Shown here one piece after another: positions 33,215-45,900 of a DNA stretch of 64,000 nt; within the stretch, counting starts at the first letter, position 1; the number at the start of each line of letters is the position of its first letter. Location: positions 1-64,000 of the forward strand of contig SNVD02015034.1 in assembly GCA_013180625.2 (NCBI GenBank), given 5' to 3'. This stretch comes from Boswellia sacra. Its lineage: Eukaryota; Streptophyta; Magnoliopsida; Sapindales; Burseraceae. The notes under the pieces were generated by a model that was given only the letters and a program-made list of their open reading frames with translations, searched no databases and was not told the DNA's origin. The translations under genes were made by a program, and so were the position numbers.

Positions 33215-35434
33215 TTAACCCAATGACGGAATTTGATTCTTTTTTTGCCGATCCCGTCCGCGACACTTTGCAGGGGGTAATATTATACCCACCTCAACTT
33301 CATCTGGGATGTCCCACTCCTCTGACGAACCAACAGGATAGATAACCTCCACATATGTAGTTATTAGGACTTCGGACTTGTAAAAGAGATGGCAAAAAGT
33401 ATAGATTGATAAGTTGTGAACTCTACACACTACAATAACATGTTTGCATGGTAACTGTTCAACCTGATATTCTTGGCAGCTACATGTTCTTGCTTGCAAG
33501 TCTACATGCCCATCTAAATATCCATCTTTAACAGTAAACTCGTGTAGGCTAATTGGTACTACTATATAAGAAAGGCCTTCCTCATGTTTATTCTTCAATT
33601 ATTTTTCAGCCCATGTTGTTAATGGAGTTGTCATGTTAATTGCCTCTTCCCTACGTCTACAAAACCATTTTTGCAACACCTCTGATATGATATGATCTAC
33701 TAACTTCACAATGGGAAACTCTCGTGCTTCCTTAAGAACACCATTCAGGCACTCTGCAATATTGGTTGTCAAAATACTATACCTTCTACCATCAAAATGT
33801 GAACTAGCCCACTTGGCATACATAGCTTCGTGTAGATGGTATGCAATATGGTGGTTGATACCATTAATTTGTTGCATAAGCTCATCAAACTCACATTGAC
33901 GATAAACTTTGTTGGCTGTAAAGAAAATATCACTTATAACCACATCTTTGAATTTAGCCTTAAGGTTTTGTGAAATATGATACACACAAGCACCATGTTG
34001 AGTATCAGGAAACACTTTACTCACCCCCTTGCCTATTCTTTTATGATGACCAGAGATTTTCACAAGATCTTCAATAGTATTAACAACATCCTTCAATTTC
34101 GTTAAAAACCATTCCCATGATGCATCATTTTTGAAGTCGACAACACCAAATGCCAAAGGATAAATTTGATTACTACCATCCATGCATGCAACCACAAGCA
34201 AGGTGCCTCTATATTTGCCCTTCAAAAAAGTCTCATCTACAGCAACAACGGGCCTTATATAAGTTCTAAAGCCACATATGGAAGCACCCAATGAAAAAAA
34301 AGAAATATAGGAAATGGTCATGTGGATCAATATGTACATGAGTGATAGTGCTGTGATTATGCTTCTCTAACATATGACAATATCTTGGCAATAACCTGAA
34401 TGAATCTTCTGGTGAACCTCGAACCAACTCTAACGCATGCTCCCACGCTCGTTATGCCTTTCCATAAGAAATATGAATTCCAAACTTTTTTACAACATCA
34501 TGTCCAATATTATTAGGCCTATAAGTTACTCCAACATCATTGTACTTCTCATGAATATCCATAGCAATTAACTTTGATGTAGCTTAACGATGATCTTGCT
34601 CAAGAATATTAAGAGCACATGTATGTGTGTCACAAAACTTTGTCACCTTAAAAAGATCACAATTCTTAAGTTTCATAACACGAAGTTGCCACATGCAAAA
34701 TTCATCTATACATGCTATCTTGTAAAGGGTTTTTGCTGGATTTTTTTACCCTAAACTGAAAATTCCTTCTTACTGCTAAAATGCTAATCTTGTTATGCAA
34801 ATCACTCTTATTCTTCAACACAACGCTTATATATACATCAGTGTTACTCTTAGAAAGTCTAGATGATAACACAACATTAGAAGTTGCAAATGAATTTGAA
34901 TTACTCCCAGATTATGAGTAGTTGAAAGCCCATTACCTCTAGGAAAATAACCTTCACGATTAGATTGAGAATTATCACATGAAGGCGATTCTGGTGATTG
35001 GACATGATCAAAATTTTGTAAATCATCCATGTGACTAGCATCAAGATCATTATTAACTATGGTTCTTCCAGCACATCATCTTCATTAATAGTGGATGGAA
35101 TTGCATGAAGACGTTCTTCTGGGTATGTTGTAGAAACACTGGTAGGAAATCGGTTACTACCCTCCCTCAAACCCACAGCATTTTCGATATCAATTTCATG
35201 TGAACGAGGTTCAACAATTGCTCATAAGGGGATCTTATTTGAAGAGTCCACATTGAGGTTTTCTTCTAAGAAATATTTTAAATCATCATCACGTTCTCCT
35301 ATTGATGGAGGAAGTAGAACATGTGCCCTTAACACATATTGCAATGAAAAGGTGTTTTCCACTAATGATTTATTGGTGACTTCAAAAACTTTACGAACTA
35401 ACTCTTCATAGGTTGTTGACATAGATAAAGTCAC
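33215..35434 (-). pseudogene. MuDR-type MULE transposase
   Basis: Minus-strand fragments in order: N-terminal part (35222-35434), a short frame at 34827-35030, the DDE core (33599-34339) and the SWIM finger (33215-33598). The core has VVAVDETFLKGKYRGTLLVV with the first catalytic Asp, PLAFGVVDFKNDASWEWFL with the Glu, and HGACVYHISQNLKAKF. The second Asp, usually ISD before RHK, reads ISGHHK, so it appears lost. The SWIM motif is CSCQEYQVEQLPCKH (CXC...CXH). Stops and frame changes at 34340, about 34600 and 35030-35220 break the gene. Transposase would cut and join MULE ends; this one should be inactive. Confidence 0.85.
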
Positions 35435-35741
35435 ACCTTTGCTTCTACAACCATTGAAAAATTATTCTCTGCCGGTCGACACCCATTCACCATCATACAC
35501 AATAGGAAAACGAACATTATCTATTTACTAAAGCCTGCAAGGCAAGTAGTAAACAACACAATTAATTAAAATTCTAAGCGTATAAGAATATTTGTATTGG
35601 TAAAAATTGTATCAATGGTTTCATAAGGGAATTAAACATGTTATAACGTAAGAAAATTCAAGTAAATATGCATGATTTCTCAAATTACCCCTTTTCTCTA
35701 AACTTAAAAAGTCGCACAACTAATTTACGAAAATAGTCGTA
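35435..35741. other. MULE 5' flank of the transposase gene
   Basis: Noncoding; 35535-35695 is repeated at 3680-3840. Confidence 0.5.
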
Positions 35742-35919
35742 CAGCACGACTGTTTGGAGAAAAGCGTCGTGCAGCACGACTTATTGAAGAAACTATTGTG
35801 CAGCACACCTGTTTCGAGAAAAGAGTCATGCAGCACGACTATTGGAGAAAATTGTCGTGCAGCACGATTGTTTGGAGAAAAAAGCCGTGCAACACGATTG
35901 TTTAGAGAAAATAGTCGTA
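35742..35919. repeat. Six-copy 30-bp tandem repeat
   Basis: Units begin 'cagcacgac' at 35742, 35772, 35801, 35831, 35860 and 35890, and end 'gtcgtg'. At each junction GTCGTGCAGCACGAC is a perfect or near-perfect palindrome. It lies in the subterminal part of the MULE, upstream of the transposase start. Confidence 0.85.
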
Positions 35920-36387
35920 CAAAATATTTTTATACCAAAAAACCACAATTTCAACACTTATTTTTCTTCAACATGGTCCAGTTTAATAGATATCAAACCT
36001 AAACAATGGAAAAAAAAAACAAATTTAAAGAATAAATCTAAACCTAACTTTAGATAACAATAGTTATCAATACCATGAACAAAAGCTTTAAGTATTACCT
36101 TAACTTTTTTAATGTTGACTCAACAATCAACTTTTTTAATTTCAACCTTCACTGGCTTGACATTCTTTTTATGAGAAATTGTTGAGTTTGTTGTTTTGGG
36201 ATGCGAGTGTTTGGAGAGTTGGAGAGTAAGTGTTTGTATTATAACTCCTCTTTTCATAATAACTAACAAGGGTAATATGGACATTTTATGTGCAAAAGGA
36301 GTTACATTTATTCAAATACAAAAAAAAAGGGTCATATTTAAAATAATGACCCCAAAAGGCGTTATTTAAAAAAATAACACACAAGTA
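35920..36387. other. MULE right terminal region
   Basis: A/T-rich, ending TAACACACAAGTA before the duplicated GCATCTACT. No open gene. It shares 'aatgacccc' words with the left end, but in direct orientation. Confidence 0.45.
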
Positions 36388-36590
36388 GCATCTACTGCTA
36401 CTACCATAGTCTTAAACTTCCTAGCTTGAATCTGAAGAAACTGTACCAAGAGTGCATGTGACTTGTCCTCAACTCGAAGCTCTAAGAAATCAATATTAGT
36501 TGACCCAGAATTCCCTAATTTATTCATGAGCAGTCGCCCAGTATCATGAAGGATATTTATGTTTTTTTTCACTTGAAAAAGGGTCAACTA
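36388..36590 (-). pseudogene. 5' part of the same split exon
   Basis: The minus strand from a possible acceptor (atatatag, about 36590) is open and reads DTGRLLMNKLGNSGSTNIDF, LELRVEDKSHALLVQFLQIQ and ARKFKTMVVAVDA. It stops making sense exactly at 36388, where the MULE begins. Joined to 7187 across the duplicated bases, the reading frame continues as VVAVDA then GYLRGIRKHW without a stop. Exons further 5' are absent because LEPA begins 170 bp away on the other strand, so the gene was probably already truncated. I do not recognise the protein family. Confidence 0.6.
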
Positions 36591-36600
36591 TATATAAAAT
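36588..36600 (+). promoter_or_regulatory. Possible TATA box of LEPA
   Basis: CTATATATAAAAT lies about 170 bp before the LEPA ATG, a fitting distance for a short 5' UTR. The same bases read on the minus strand form a possible splice acceptor of the split exon, so the assignment is tentative. Confidence 0.4.
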
Positions 36601-36761
36601 TAAAAGGGGGTTACATTTAGTAAGTCGGCTACAAAAAGGGTTTAAAGCAGCCCGATTCAAACTGATGGGTCATAGGCGGGTCTTGTTCCTGTGGTTGTGG
36701 ATAAAAAACAGAAGCAGAGCAAACGGCTACGAGGCAGAAGGCAAACCAAAGCAAATCCAAA

Positions 36762-39700
36762 ATGGCTGCTATGCAGCTCTCTTCTTCTGCTTCTCTAACA
36801 CACTTCTTATCCATAAACAATAATAGAATCCCTATCACCAGACAACTATCCTCCTTCAAAACGTACCACCTCCTCCAATATTCCTGTAACGGCATTAGCA
36901 TTTGCGGCCGCAGCCGCAGCCGCAGCCGCTTCCGAGTCCTTTGCCAGGCCGATTTGGCGCTTGCCACACGCGTTGGCCAAGACCGTCTCTTAAAGGTCTA
37001 CTTCTTCCTTGAATTGCTTTTGTTACTATCTATCTTTATCTTTGGTAAGAGAATGCGTGAGTTGAGCCTGACCTGACCATGTTCGAATTCCAGGTTCCTG
37101 CATCGAATATAAGGAATTTCTGCATTATAGCGCATATTGATCACGGAAAGTCAACTTTGGCCGACAAATTGCTGCAACTCACTGGTACTGTGCAGAAGCG
37201 TGAAATGAAGGAGCAGTTTCTTGATAACATGGATTTGGAGAGAGAGCGAGGCATCACCATCAAGCTACAGGTTTGTTCAACTTGCCTGCTCTTGCCTGAT
37301 CATCAATTTTTTAAATTTTCTCGCAATACTAAAATAATTTGTAAGTGAGAACTGAGAATGCAATTTGTTCGTTCAACTCAAAACGATGCCGCTTTGTTTC
37401 TAATTTAGGAATTAAAATTTTCAATGCCATATATGCCCCAAAATAAACCTTAGTATCCGAACTTATATTTGATATAGTATTCGAAAACTGTTTTCAGATT
37501 AATTTTATGTATTATTGTTAGGAATTTCAAGCTCTTTTTTTTTAAATAATTCAATTATAATTGTATTTTTTTAAAATACTTTTATTATCTTTTATGAGAT
37601 TTATATCTTTCTTTATTTCAATTAATTTATCTTCTCATAGTTTTGATAGCTTGATTTGTTTTCCTATGATCACTGTGGCAGGCAGCTCGAATGCGTTATG
37701 TACTTGAAAATGAACCATATTGTTTGAATCTAATTGATACTCCAGGGCATGTGGACTTCTCATATGAGGTACATGAATGCAACACATTACGTAATGAAAA
37801 TATTCTTTCTATTCTATACCACCAGGGCAAAAACAGTAAAAATACTATAGATGAAAGATTTCAAAGAGAAATTGATATGTTCTTTTATTATTATTATTTT
37901 TATTATTTAATGATATATGGGGTGCTTCGAAAAATTTATTAAATTTTGATCACTATGGCCAATTACTAAAGTGTAGCCAATAATGAATAATAAGGTGTTT
38001 TGATGTAAAATTCTCAAATATGGATCTTCATTTATTAGTTGTTTTCCTAGAATACCGGATAATGTCAATATTATGGTAAAACTGAACTTAGTTCAACAGC
38101 TTCTGCTTTGCCTAAATTCTTCTTTGTAGTAAATGAAGCTTGCCGCATAACATGTCGAACATTCTAAAGCTTTGGAGGTTGGAAATGATCTTGAAATTCA
38201 AGAAAGAAAACTGTCTCTTGTTGAACAAATTTCTGGTCTGAGGTTAACCTATAAATTAAATTGGTTTTATAGGTTTACATCAATGTAAATGTTTTGTAGT
38301 TATGAGTCATTCCAAGATTAGTTGGCCTTTAAATTTTTGGATTTGCCGTTTTGGGGTTTTTTAGAAATAATTTGCTAACTAGGTATGTAATTGATGATAG
38401 TTTGCTTTTGTGGATACTACTGGATGGGTAGTTTGTAAAAGTTGATACAGCCAGAAAAGCAAAATATGATCGGAACAAAAAGATGATGAAAAGATAAATA
38501 TTGTGGATAGAAAAACTCCAAGACTAGATTGCTAGTGGAAGCAGCCACCTCGTGCAGGCAATGATGATGTCGTATCGATACCTTAAATCAAATGATCTTT
38601 GTCTCTATTTGTGAAATTTGATTGAAGACCCAAATCAAATGCAAACACACACGTAGAGATTTGAGCTTTTACTTTTCTTGATGAATAATGTGCCCACACC
38701 ATTAAAAACCTTTCCACACCCATCTGGTAATAGGCCCTCAACTTTGTGAGTCAAATTGCCATTATTAGAGTTCATGTGTATCTTTAAGCAGGAAAGAAAT
38801 TGGAGCCTTTTATGACCTGAAAATCTGTTTATTGCACTGGTTCGTTTTGTTAACTTAAATAGATAGACTTGTTGGTTATTACTATAGGAAAGAGATGAGT
38901 GACTTACTATGGAAGGCACAGAGTGGCAGAAATCTTATATTTACCTCTTGGAAAGATCTGTTAAATTCTTGAAATGGAAGCAAGGTGAGAATTTATTTAC
39001 TTGTTTGGGTCCACACAGTGGGCCTTGGGAGTCTTTACATCTATGAGCCATAGCATCAGGGAATGAGAAACTGAATTGTCCAAGTGAATAAAGCAGCTTC
39101 TGTCCTCCTTTGATGAAAACAGTTCATTGTTGTCCTTTGAAAAACTATTATTTTATTTCATCCTGTTCATCTTTTCTCTTGGGACTAGTCTTTCTCTTGA
39201 TATTTGTCTACTTATGAATAAATCATAATTTTTTTGTTTTAAATGTGAGCTTGTCAGAGGGAATATTCTCAAACCTCATTTATTGCTGGAAGTACGTTGT
39301 AGATTACACAAATTTTATCTATTATATGCCTTAGCCATTTTTTGTCATTTCATGTCTAGGTTTCTCGTTCTCTTGCTGCTTGTGAGGGTGCTCTCCTTGT
39401 TGTAGATGCTTCACAGGTGAACTTTTATCTGATTTCGGTTAGCGTATGTTCTTAACTGATTTCTTGTACAATTTAAAATACCGGATTTATAGCCGCGCTT
39501 TTTGTTATACTATGTATATTATGAAGCTATTGCTTTGAGAGTATCATTTCAGTGGAAATATCCTTGTTGCCAAATGCCTAATTTCTTAAATATTACTACA
39601 ACTATCATTATTAACAGAATTACTAATGCTAACCATGTTAAAACTGTTTGTAGGGAGTCGAAGCACAGACGCTGGCTAATGTTTATTTGGCCTTGGAGAA

Positions 39701-39857
39701 CAATCTTGAAATTATTCCTGTAAGTAGGTCATAGTAGGGCATTTTCTATTCAAATGCTAAGTGTCGTTTGAGCATTTTGAATGTGTAACAATTGCACTTA
39801 TGCTCCTGGTAGTGCGTAAAGAGATTTTGTTATAATTGCAATTGCCATGTAAGATGA

Positions 39858-39903
<46 letters not shown>

Positions 39904-42900
39904 TATTCTTTAATTTAATTGAACATATTTTCTGAAATTGATTGGCATTGTTTAGTCCAATATTTGTCACTGTTGTGATTTGTTCATATTATACTTAAAA
40001 CTATATATAGATCCGTAAATCTTTGTGCTGTGTAAGAGAATTGGTTGAGATGGAACATTTTTTTCTGTTACAGGTCTTGAACAAAATAGACCTTCCTGGT
40101 GCTGAACCAGATCGTGTTATTCAGGAGATTGAAGAGGTTGGTGCACAAAAAAAAAAAAAAAAAGATTCCATTTGCTTAATGGGTGTGTAGTTCAAATTGG
40201 GCCATGCTACTATTTAGATGTTGCTGATATTGGTAGAAGCTAGTATAAATTTTCTGCATATGGCTTTAAGATTTTGGTTAAAGTTTTGAAATACTATTAT
40301 TAGACTTGTTCTATAAGTTCAAACTTCTAGCATTATTGTCTATCCCACAAATTAATAGAGCCCATTGAATCAAGAGGTTTACGTTTAAATCCTTAAAAAG
40401 TTTTACACTATTAATTTAAATACAGCTTGGGCAACACGGTCCTATATTTTGATCCACATGACAAGCCCCTTTTCAATTTAGCCATCAATGCTAGGGGATA
40501 TCTGCTGCCATGCCTAAATTGTGTGAAGAATTCACTGAGTAATGCTACACTTAGAAACTTTTTATATAGATTAATGTGGTGTTACTAATTTAGAAGATAT
40601 TGTAAGTACTCTTTAAACGAGTTGATTGTTGTATAATTACTCTTCCATTCTCCTGATGTCACAATAGTTTGTAAACAAAAGTTTAAATATAAAATTTGTG
40701 AGTTTAGTAATATTATAAGCATTCTATTAATCTCTTAAGATAATCATAGAATATATAGGCAGTCAAGAAACTGACTAGAGTCGATCTACTCTAAATGTTT
40801 CCTAAAAAACGTTAAGTTATGGCTGCTATATCAGAATATCCCCATAAACTTAAAGACCCTTATTGGGTCCTTTCTTATGAGCATTAACTGTTGAGATTAA
40901 TGGTTGTTTTTATATTTTAAAACCAATCTGTAAATATTTTCCGGATTGGGGTTTTTATTAATTTAACAATAATAATCATAGTGGTTATACTTCTGTTCAT
41001 CTATCTGCTTTTATTTAAGTTTACTTTTTGCACACTTAAGCATGCTTGTGCATGTGCGCTGCGACATATTATGATTGATTGTGGCGGTATAAAACCTGAA
41101 ATGGGATTAGAAAGGGATTTTAGAGCACATTTGGATTTGAAACAGATACTAATATCATGCATGTTCTATGCAGGTTGTTGGGCTAGATTGTAGTGATGCA
41201 ATTCTCTGCTCTGCAAAGGTTAGTTCTTGACATCTGACTATAAAGTTATCTCATGCTTATTTCTGTCCTCAACAAAAGGGGTTGGTAAAGAATTTTACAA
41301 ATTCTAGGAAGTGTATGCTTATGTGGATTGTTGTTGTTTTGTAGGAGGGAATTGGTATTTATGAAATTCTGAATGCAATTGTTAAAAGGATTCCTCCACC
41401 CTCTGATACATCTGGATGTCCTCTAAGGGCTTTAATATTTGATAGGTATGTAAATGACTAGGCTCTTGTCATATAGATTACTAAGCTGAACCAAAATAAA
41501 CATCAGCTTCAAACTAATTGGATGGGTAAATTAATATTTAGTTTCCTCTGTCATATTTGAGACCGTATATTTCAAAAGTTTCTTAGAATCTAGGTCTTTC
41601 TCAACTTCTTCTCATGCATTGAACATTTCTGATCTGTACTTTTATTGGCTTTTGTTCCTTTAAGTTATATTGTTGGTGAAAAGAATATGTTGTCCCAATG
41701 AGGTCATTAAATTTTAATAAAACTTTCACCCTGAAAAATAACTATATAAGATCAGGGCGTTTATCGGTGACCATATATAGCAAACGATAAGTCTTGTTAT
41801 TAACAAATAAGATATGGGAATTTTAAGTAAAACCCAAAAAAAATTTACTCTCATTTCTACAAAGAAATGGTGTTCAACCAAAATTTTCTGCGCTAAGAGA
41901 AAGGTTGAATGTCTTCATTTAGCTAACTAACCAAAAGCAACCAATTACGATCCCTAAAAAAATCCACATCACTCTTCGGGATTCTTTCCTCACCTCACCA
42001 TTCTCCACCTCAATCCATTGTACCCACTAATTTGCATGCTGCTTCAACACCTTCTTAATATCCTTGTCATCCAACACTAAAACATCCAGTCAATCCTTAA
42101 GATGGAGGAGGGATGGGTACTTTTTTTGTTTTTGTATTTCTTAAAACATTATTTCTGATGGTTGGAGTTTGTTTGGGAAATCCACTAGCATTGGCAACCA
42201 TCTTGACGGTTGGTGAAGTTGGGTGAACAGAAAGAGATGGGTCCATGGAGGTTTGACAGAGAGAATAGGACTAAGAAGGGAAAAGAGAATAGAAAAGGAT
42301 AGGAGAAAGAGAAGAGCAAATAAGGAAAAAAAATCGTATTATTCTTCAACAATTGTAAAGGGACATTATCCTTTTGACAACAATTAATTTTAATCAATCG
42401 AAGCTAAGAATATGGGGTTTTCTACCTATTTCTGAAATCACTTGGGGGTGCTGATGTTTGGCCAAAAGTTTGGGGATTCATAAAATTTTCCCAATAGTTT
42501 CATTCTTCATTTGATTACACCATTAAAAAAAAAAAAGGAAAATAATAATATTGTATAATTAAATCTTTCGTATTTAGTATCTGGTTGTAATCTTAGAGCC
42601 ATCTATATTGTCTCTAGTCAGTGTATCTATAAGACTGTTTTCTGTACTCGATAATCACGTAAATGTAATCTTAAATTTAGAGGGCCGTAACTGAACATAG
42701 TGGGCTGTAATGTCGCAACCATCAATATTTACATTCTTAGGCAAAGTAATTTTAAGAGTATATTTTATGTACTTAACAATCACATATAAAATATATTCTC
42801 AAGGGGTTTGTTACCGTTACATGTCTGGTAGTTAAAGCCAAAGGAAACTGGTTATTTTCTTGGAGATATTTGTACGTAAAATTAGAACCACAATCTTAGT

Positions 42901-45900
42901 ATAATGAGGTAGATTTTAGAGGTTAGAATATTTGCAACAAAATTATTGTTAGTTATAATCAAATAGGGCAGTCTGTATATAATTTAAGTAAAAGATTATC
43001 GAACTTGTTATGAGTTTGTATGGTATGCTAAACTCATAAAGCCTTTTCCTTTATAATTCATAAACAAAATCTCGGTCTTAGTTGCGTATATATACTTAGT
43101 TATCTAATTTCATTATGTTAAAGTGTGATAAAATGAAGTAATAAAGTGATTTAGTACACATTTTGTTTAAAATTTCCTTTATATTGGTCATTGTTTTGGA
43201 TATAAGAATTGCCAATTGGTAATTTAGATAAATAGTAATGCCAATTACATGCGGTTATTGATTTATGTATTTTGGTTTTTTTCTTTAAAATTATGATTTA
43301 TAAGTATTTGGCTTTATAAATATTGTAAATTATATAGTTTCATCATCTTTTTTAAAATAAATTTTTACTTGAAAGGTGTAACCTTATAATATTTTTACTT
43401 TTAATATATGGCCCAATTTAATTTTGTTTATCTAAGCGTTGATTTTTTAAAGGGGTGACTGATTTTATTTAGATTCTGTGAATTGATCTAAGGGTATTAT
43501 AGGCAATAAATTGTCAGTTCTTACTTACCTAACACCATTACAAACTGTAGAGATCTTAATTTATATTCTCAAAATCAAGGGATGCAGTGTCTAAGGGAAA
43601 GTTTGGGGGAGACTATAGTTAACTCTTTTTCTGAAACATACTAAATTTTGGTCTGTTTTTTATTGTAATGTTGCGAGAATGGCCTTTAATCATCCTCAAT
43701 AGTTGCTACCTCTGCATCTTCACACAAATATTATCCCATTGTTTTCATGTTTTTACACAAATCCGTCTTAAACTCCTCATTTCAGACACTTATTTTTTCT
43801 GGGCATGTGTTTATAAACCATTCAACAATCCGTTTCACAAAGCAGAATTGGCCTTAATGTTTCAATTATATTTTCTTGTCTTAGTGAATAATTCTTCCAT
43901 CTTCAACTATTATTGCTTGCTTAATGCTCTTTTCAACCTTTCTGATAAAAACTAACTAGTTTTCAATCTTAATAAAGTTAGTAAAGAAACATGCAGAGAA
44001 TAAGAAAATTTTCATTATTTTTTTCTGCTATGTTACAATAGTATATATAGGCTTTCTCTAATACACAGAGCAGGAAACAAATCTTCCTAATTTATAGAGA
44101 GAATAAAATAAAATCTAGAAATAAAATCTTCCTAATCTACTTAAAATAAAATATTCTACATAATTACTCAATCTAGAAAATATTCTACACAATCTAGAAA
44201 GATAGGAAAATATTCTACATAATTACACAATCTAGAAAATATTCTACACAATCTAGAAAGATATTTCAACACTCCCCCTCAAGCTGGCATGAAAATATCA
44301 ATCATGGCTAGCTTGCTCACTAGGTTCTCATACTGCGCCTTAGGAAGTCCTTTGGTGAGCATGTCTACTGCTTGGCTGGCAGTAGGAATGTAGGATATGC
44401 ATATTACACCACTGTCAATCTTCTCCTTGATGAAATGTTTGTCCACTTATACATTTTTTATTCTGTCATGTAAAACAGGATTGTGAGCTATGGAGATTGC
44501 AGCCTTATTATCACAATATACTTTCATAGGTGTAGGTATGGGAACCTTCAATTCTTCTAGAAGTCTTTTGATCCAGATCACCTCACAAAAGCCATATGCT
44601 ACGAAGCGAAATTCTGCTTCTGCACAACTCCTTGCCACTACACTTTGTTTTTTGCTTCTCCAGGTGACTAAGTTACCTCCTACAAAGGTGCAATAACCTG
44701 AGATAGATCTTCTATCACTCACGTTGCCTGCCCCATCTGCATCGGTGTAAGCTTCTATTTGAAGATGACCCCTATTTTTGAACATGAGTCCTTTTCCTGG
44801 AGACCCTTTGAGGTATTTTAGAATTCTGAAAACAGCTTCAAAATGTGTAGGTCCCGGTGAGTGCATGAACTGACTTACAAGACTCACTGCGAAAGCGATA
44901 TCAGGTCTCGTGTGCGCCAAATAGATTAGTCTTCCAACCAATCTTTGATAGCGTTCCAGATCCTTTACCTTTTTTGCCTCCGCTGCCTTTACTTTCACGT
45001 TCAGGTTAATTGGAGTTTCTGTAGTTTTACAACCCATCATTCTTGTTTCCTTGAGTAAATCAAGGATATATTTGCGTTGGTTGATAAAGATACCCTCCTT
45101 AGACCTTGCAAACTCCATCCCGAGGAAATACTTTAGTTTTCCGAAATCCTTGATGTCAAATTCAGTCTCAAGTTTGTTCTTTAAGCTATTGATCTCAAAA
45201 ATGTTGTCACCAGTCATGATAATGTCATCTACATACACTATCAGAATGGCAATCTTGCCTTCAATGGAATGCTTGAAGAACATAGTATGATCGGCTTGAC
45301 TTTGTGAGAAGCCATGTCTTCTTACAATATCTCAGAATCGTTCAAACAAGGCTCTTGGCGACTGCTTTAGACCATATAGAGATTTTCTTAATCTGCATAC
45401 CTTGTCTCTTCAAAAACTTTCCTCAAATCTGGGAGGCAAGTCCATGTAAACTTCCTCTTGAAGATCTCCATTTAAGAACGCATTTTTGACATCAAATTGG
45501 TGGAGTGGCCATTCAAAATTAACTGCCAGAGAGAGAAGAATTCTGATGGAGTTGATCTTAGCAACCGGAGCGAAAGTCTCTTGGTAATCAATACCATGAG
45601 CTTGGGTAAATCCTTTTGCTACAAGCCTTGCTTTATATCTCTCCACACTCCCGTCGGCCTTGCACTTCACTGTAAAGACCCATTGACACCCAACTGTCCT
45701 CTTGTCTCGAGGAAGTTCGATAATACTCCATGTGTTGTTCTTCCTAAGAGTATTCATTTCTTCCATCACAGCTAATCTCCAATTCGGGTCCCTAATGCTT
45801 CCTGAACAGTTCTTGGCACGGACAAGTTAGAAATCCTAGACACAAATGCTCTATGAGTATTTGACAATTTTTCATATGACAGATATTTAGCAATGGGATG

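Larger units (their letters stand above)
7197..36387 (-). mobile_element. MULE with transposase and Ulp1-type genes, carrying nested insertions
   Basis: The element is 29.2 kb with its insertions; removing copia 1 with gypsy B (14.3 kb) and the CACTA-like element (4.1 kb) leaves about 10.7 kb. It has a MuDR-type transposase gene on the minus strand (33215-35434) and a DUF1985/Ulp1 gene on the plus strand (9120-26935), the gene pair known from Ulp1-bearing plant MULEs. A 9-bp duplication flanks it. The ends are AT-rich and not obviously inverted copies, so it may be a non-TIR type, or the outermost edge may be misplaced. Both genes are broken, so it is a fossil. Confidence 0.65.

Noticed and set aside
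35742..35919. CRISPR-like array of regular repeats
   Set aside because: Plant nuclear DNA, no distinct spacers and no cas genes; it is a plain tandem repeat in a MULE.
7197..36387. Reporting classical MULE terminal inverted repeats
   Set aside because: The two ends do not align as inverted copies by eye; only the duplication and frame restoration support the edges.
36629..36967. Minus-strand open frame of 112 codons
   Set aside because: Antisense shadow of LEPA exon 1; no domain.
41800..42450. Possible gene in LEPA intron 8 (70-codon minus frame)
   Set aside because: Hydrophobic low-complexity frame from purine-rich DNA; no domain or splice partner.
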